From Cellvibrionales bacterium UBA2511 (GTDB lineage Bacteria; Pseudomonadota; Gammaproteobacteria; Pseudomonadales; Porticoccaceae), in NCBI GenBank assembly GCA_002341315.1, contig DDNV01000054.1, positions 22,979-33,241 of the forward strand: DNA of 10,263 bases. The letters run 5' to 3'. Under the pieces are notes generated by a model that worked only from the letters and a program-made list of their open reading frames with translations, did no database searches and was not told the DNA's origin. The position numbers and the translations under genes are program-made. Position 1 is the first letter of the stretch. Each line of letters starts with the position of its first letter. This document shows positions 9,600-10,263 of this stretch, piece after piece.

Positions 9600-10263
9600 T
9601 CATTGGAATAATTTGAGTAGTTCTCTTTTCAACACTTTTCCCTGGGAGTTTCTGGGAAAACTGTCCAACACAATAATCCGGCGGGGGGCTCTCAATCCCA
9701 GGCTTGCCCTGACAAAACCTCGAAGTTCCACTGTAGTCGCTGACACTCCGGCCCTTAGGATAACGGCAGCAACCGGGATTTGCCCATGCACCTGCGAAGG
9801 CAACCCAAGTGCCGCCACACAGTCGACATCAGGGTGGCTCTCCAGCACTCGCTCAATCTCGGCGGGAAAGATATTGAGCCCATTGAGAATGATCATGTCA
9901 TCAGTTCGCCCATCCAGAACGAGCTGTCCACCAGCATGGATGTGCCCCAGATCCCCTGGATAAAACCAACCGTCCCTGAATCTTTTTGCCGTGTCTGAGG
10001 GTGAGTTCAGATAGCTACTGGCTACTCCCTCGGCCCGAATACGAATCTCTCCTCGTTCACCCTGTGGCAGCGGGCAACCCTGACCGTTCACTATTTCCAG
10101 CTCGACACCATCAAGTGGTATGCCAACCGCGCCCGCTTCATCATGATCACCGGGGCCGGCCATGGAGATGGCACCACATTCTGTGGCGGCGTATCTGACA
10201 TAAAGGTTAGTGGTCACTTTTTCCTGAATCGCACGACGAACCGCATAGGGAACGGCTGAACCA
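9600..10263 (-). CDS. AMP-forming acyl-CoA synthetase/ligase, C-terminal part (5' end beyond window)
   Basis: The frame is open from the right edge to TGA at 9600-9602, giving 220 C-terminal residues of an ANL-superfamily adenylating enzyme. Such enzymes activate a carboxylate with ATP to an acyl-AMP and usually transfer it to CoA. Numbering from the edge: YAATE (24-28, motif A5), YPGDLG (101-106, A7), GRTDD (118-122, the hinge before the mobile C-terminal subdomain), then NGLNIFPAEIE, and NSQGK with the catalytic lysine at 209 (A10). A GTG at 10217 could serve as a start, but coding similarity continues upstream through SAVPYAV, so the gene is treated as partial. An intact enzyme would be roughly 500 residues. 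The substrate cannot be read from this part; fatty or aromatic acids, or an acyl-carrier-protein partner, are all possible. It converges on the periplasmic katG and shares its terminator. Confidence 0.9.
   Translation of the reverse strand, partial: GSAVPYAVRRAIQEKVTTNLYVRYAATECGAISMAGPGDHDEAGAVGIPLDGVELEIVNGQGCPLPQGERGEIRIRAEGVASSYLNSPSDTAKRFRDGWFYPGDLGHIHAGGQLVLDGRTDDMIILNGLNIFPAEIERVLESHPDVDCVAALGLPSQVHGQIPVAAVILRAGVSATTVELRGFVRASLGLRAPRRIIVLDSFPRNSQGKVLKRELLKLFQ

Overview
The window looks like a chromosomal piece of a gammaproteobacterium, probably marine or environmental. This is inferred from moderate GC, gammaproteobacterial-style promoters and ribosome binding sites, and protein flavour; nothing in the window fixes the genus. 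There are five genes: two cut by the window edges and three complete. Strong intrinsic terminators separate most transcription units.

Left third (1-3115, minus strand): the N-terminal ~1038 codons of one very large restriction-modification protein. It carries an Mrr-like nuclease, an SF2 helicase/translocase and the start of an N6-adenine methyltransferase. This is the single-chain Type ISP layout known from LlaGI and LlaBIII. The reading frame is intact up to the edge, where it stops just before the expected NPPY motif.

Middle (3116-4671): a repeat-rich junction with one small gene, a group I truncated haemoglobin (minus strand). It holds two degenerate copies of what looks like a tRNA/tmRNA 3' end, each followed by a terminator. 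It also holds two copies of a ~92-nt repeat and helically phased GGGGGTA motifs on both sides of the globin gene. I read this as scar tissue from integrative elements, with the restriction gene as likely island cargo and no integrase gene left in view.

Right half (4672-9370): two full-length catalase-peroxidase genes transcribed away from each other from a ~310-bp shared control region. The minus-strand copy is a cytoplasmic KatG. The plus-strand copy has a Sec signal peptide and should be a periplasmic (KatP-type) enzyme with exactly two cysteines. Together they would remove H2O2 on both sides of the inner membrane, and the nearby globin fits an oxidative/nitrosative stress neighbourhood. 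The shared region contains a perfect -10 box for the cytoplasmic gene and duplicated short modules that may be regulator sites.

Right end (9488-10263): a strong bidirectional terminator, then the C-terminal part of an AMP-forming acyl-CoA synthetase/ligase running in from the right on the minus strand.

No CRISPR array, complete tRNA or rRNA gene, or transposase was seen.
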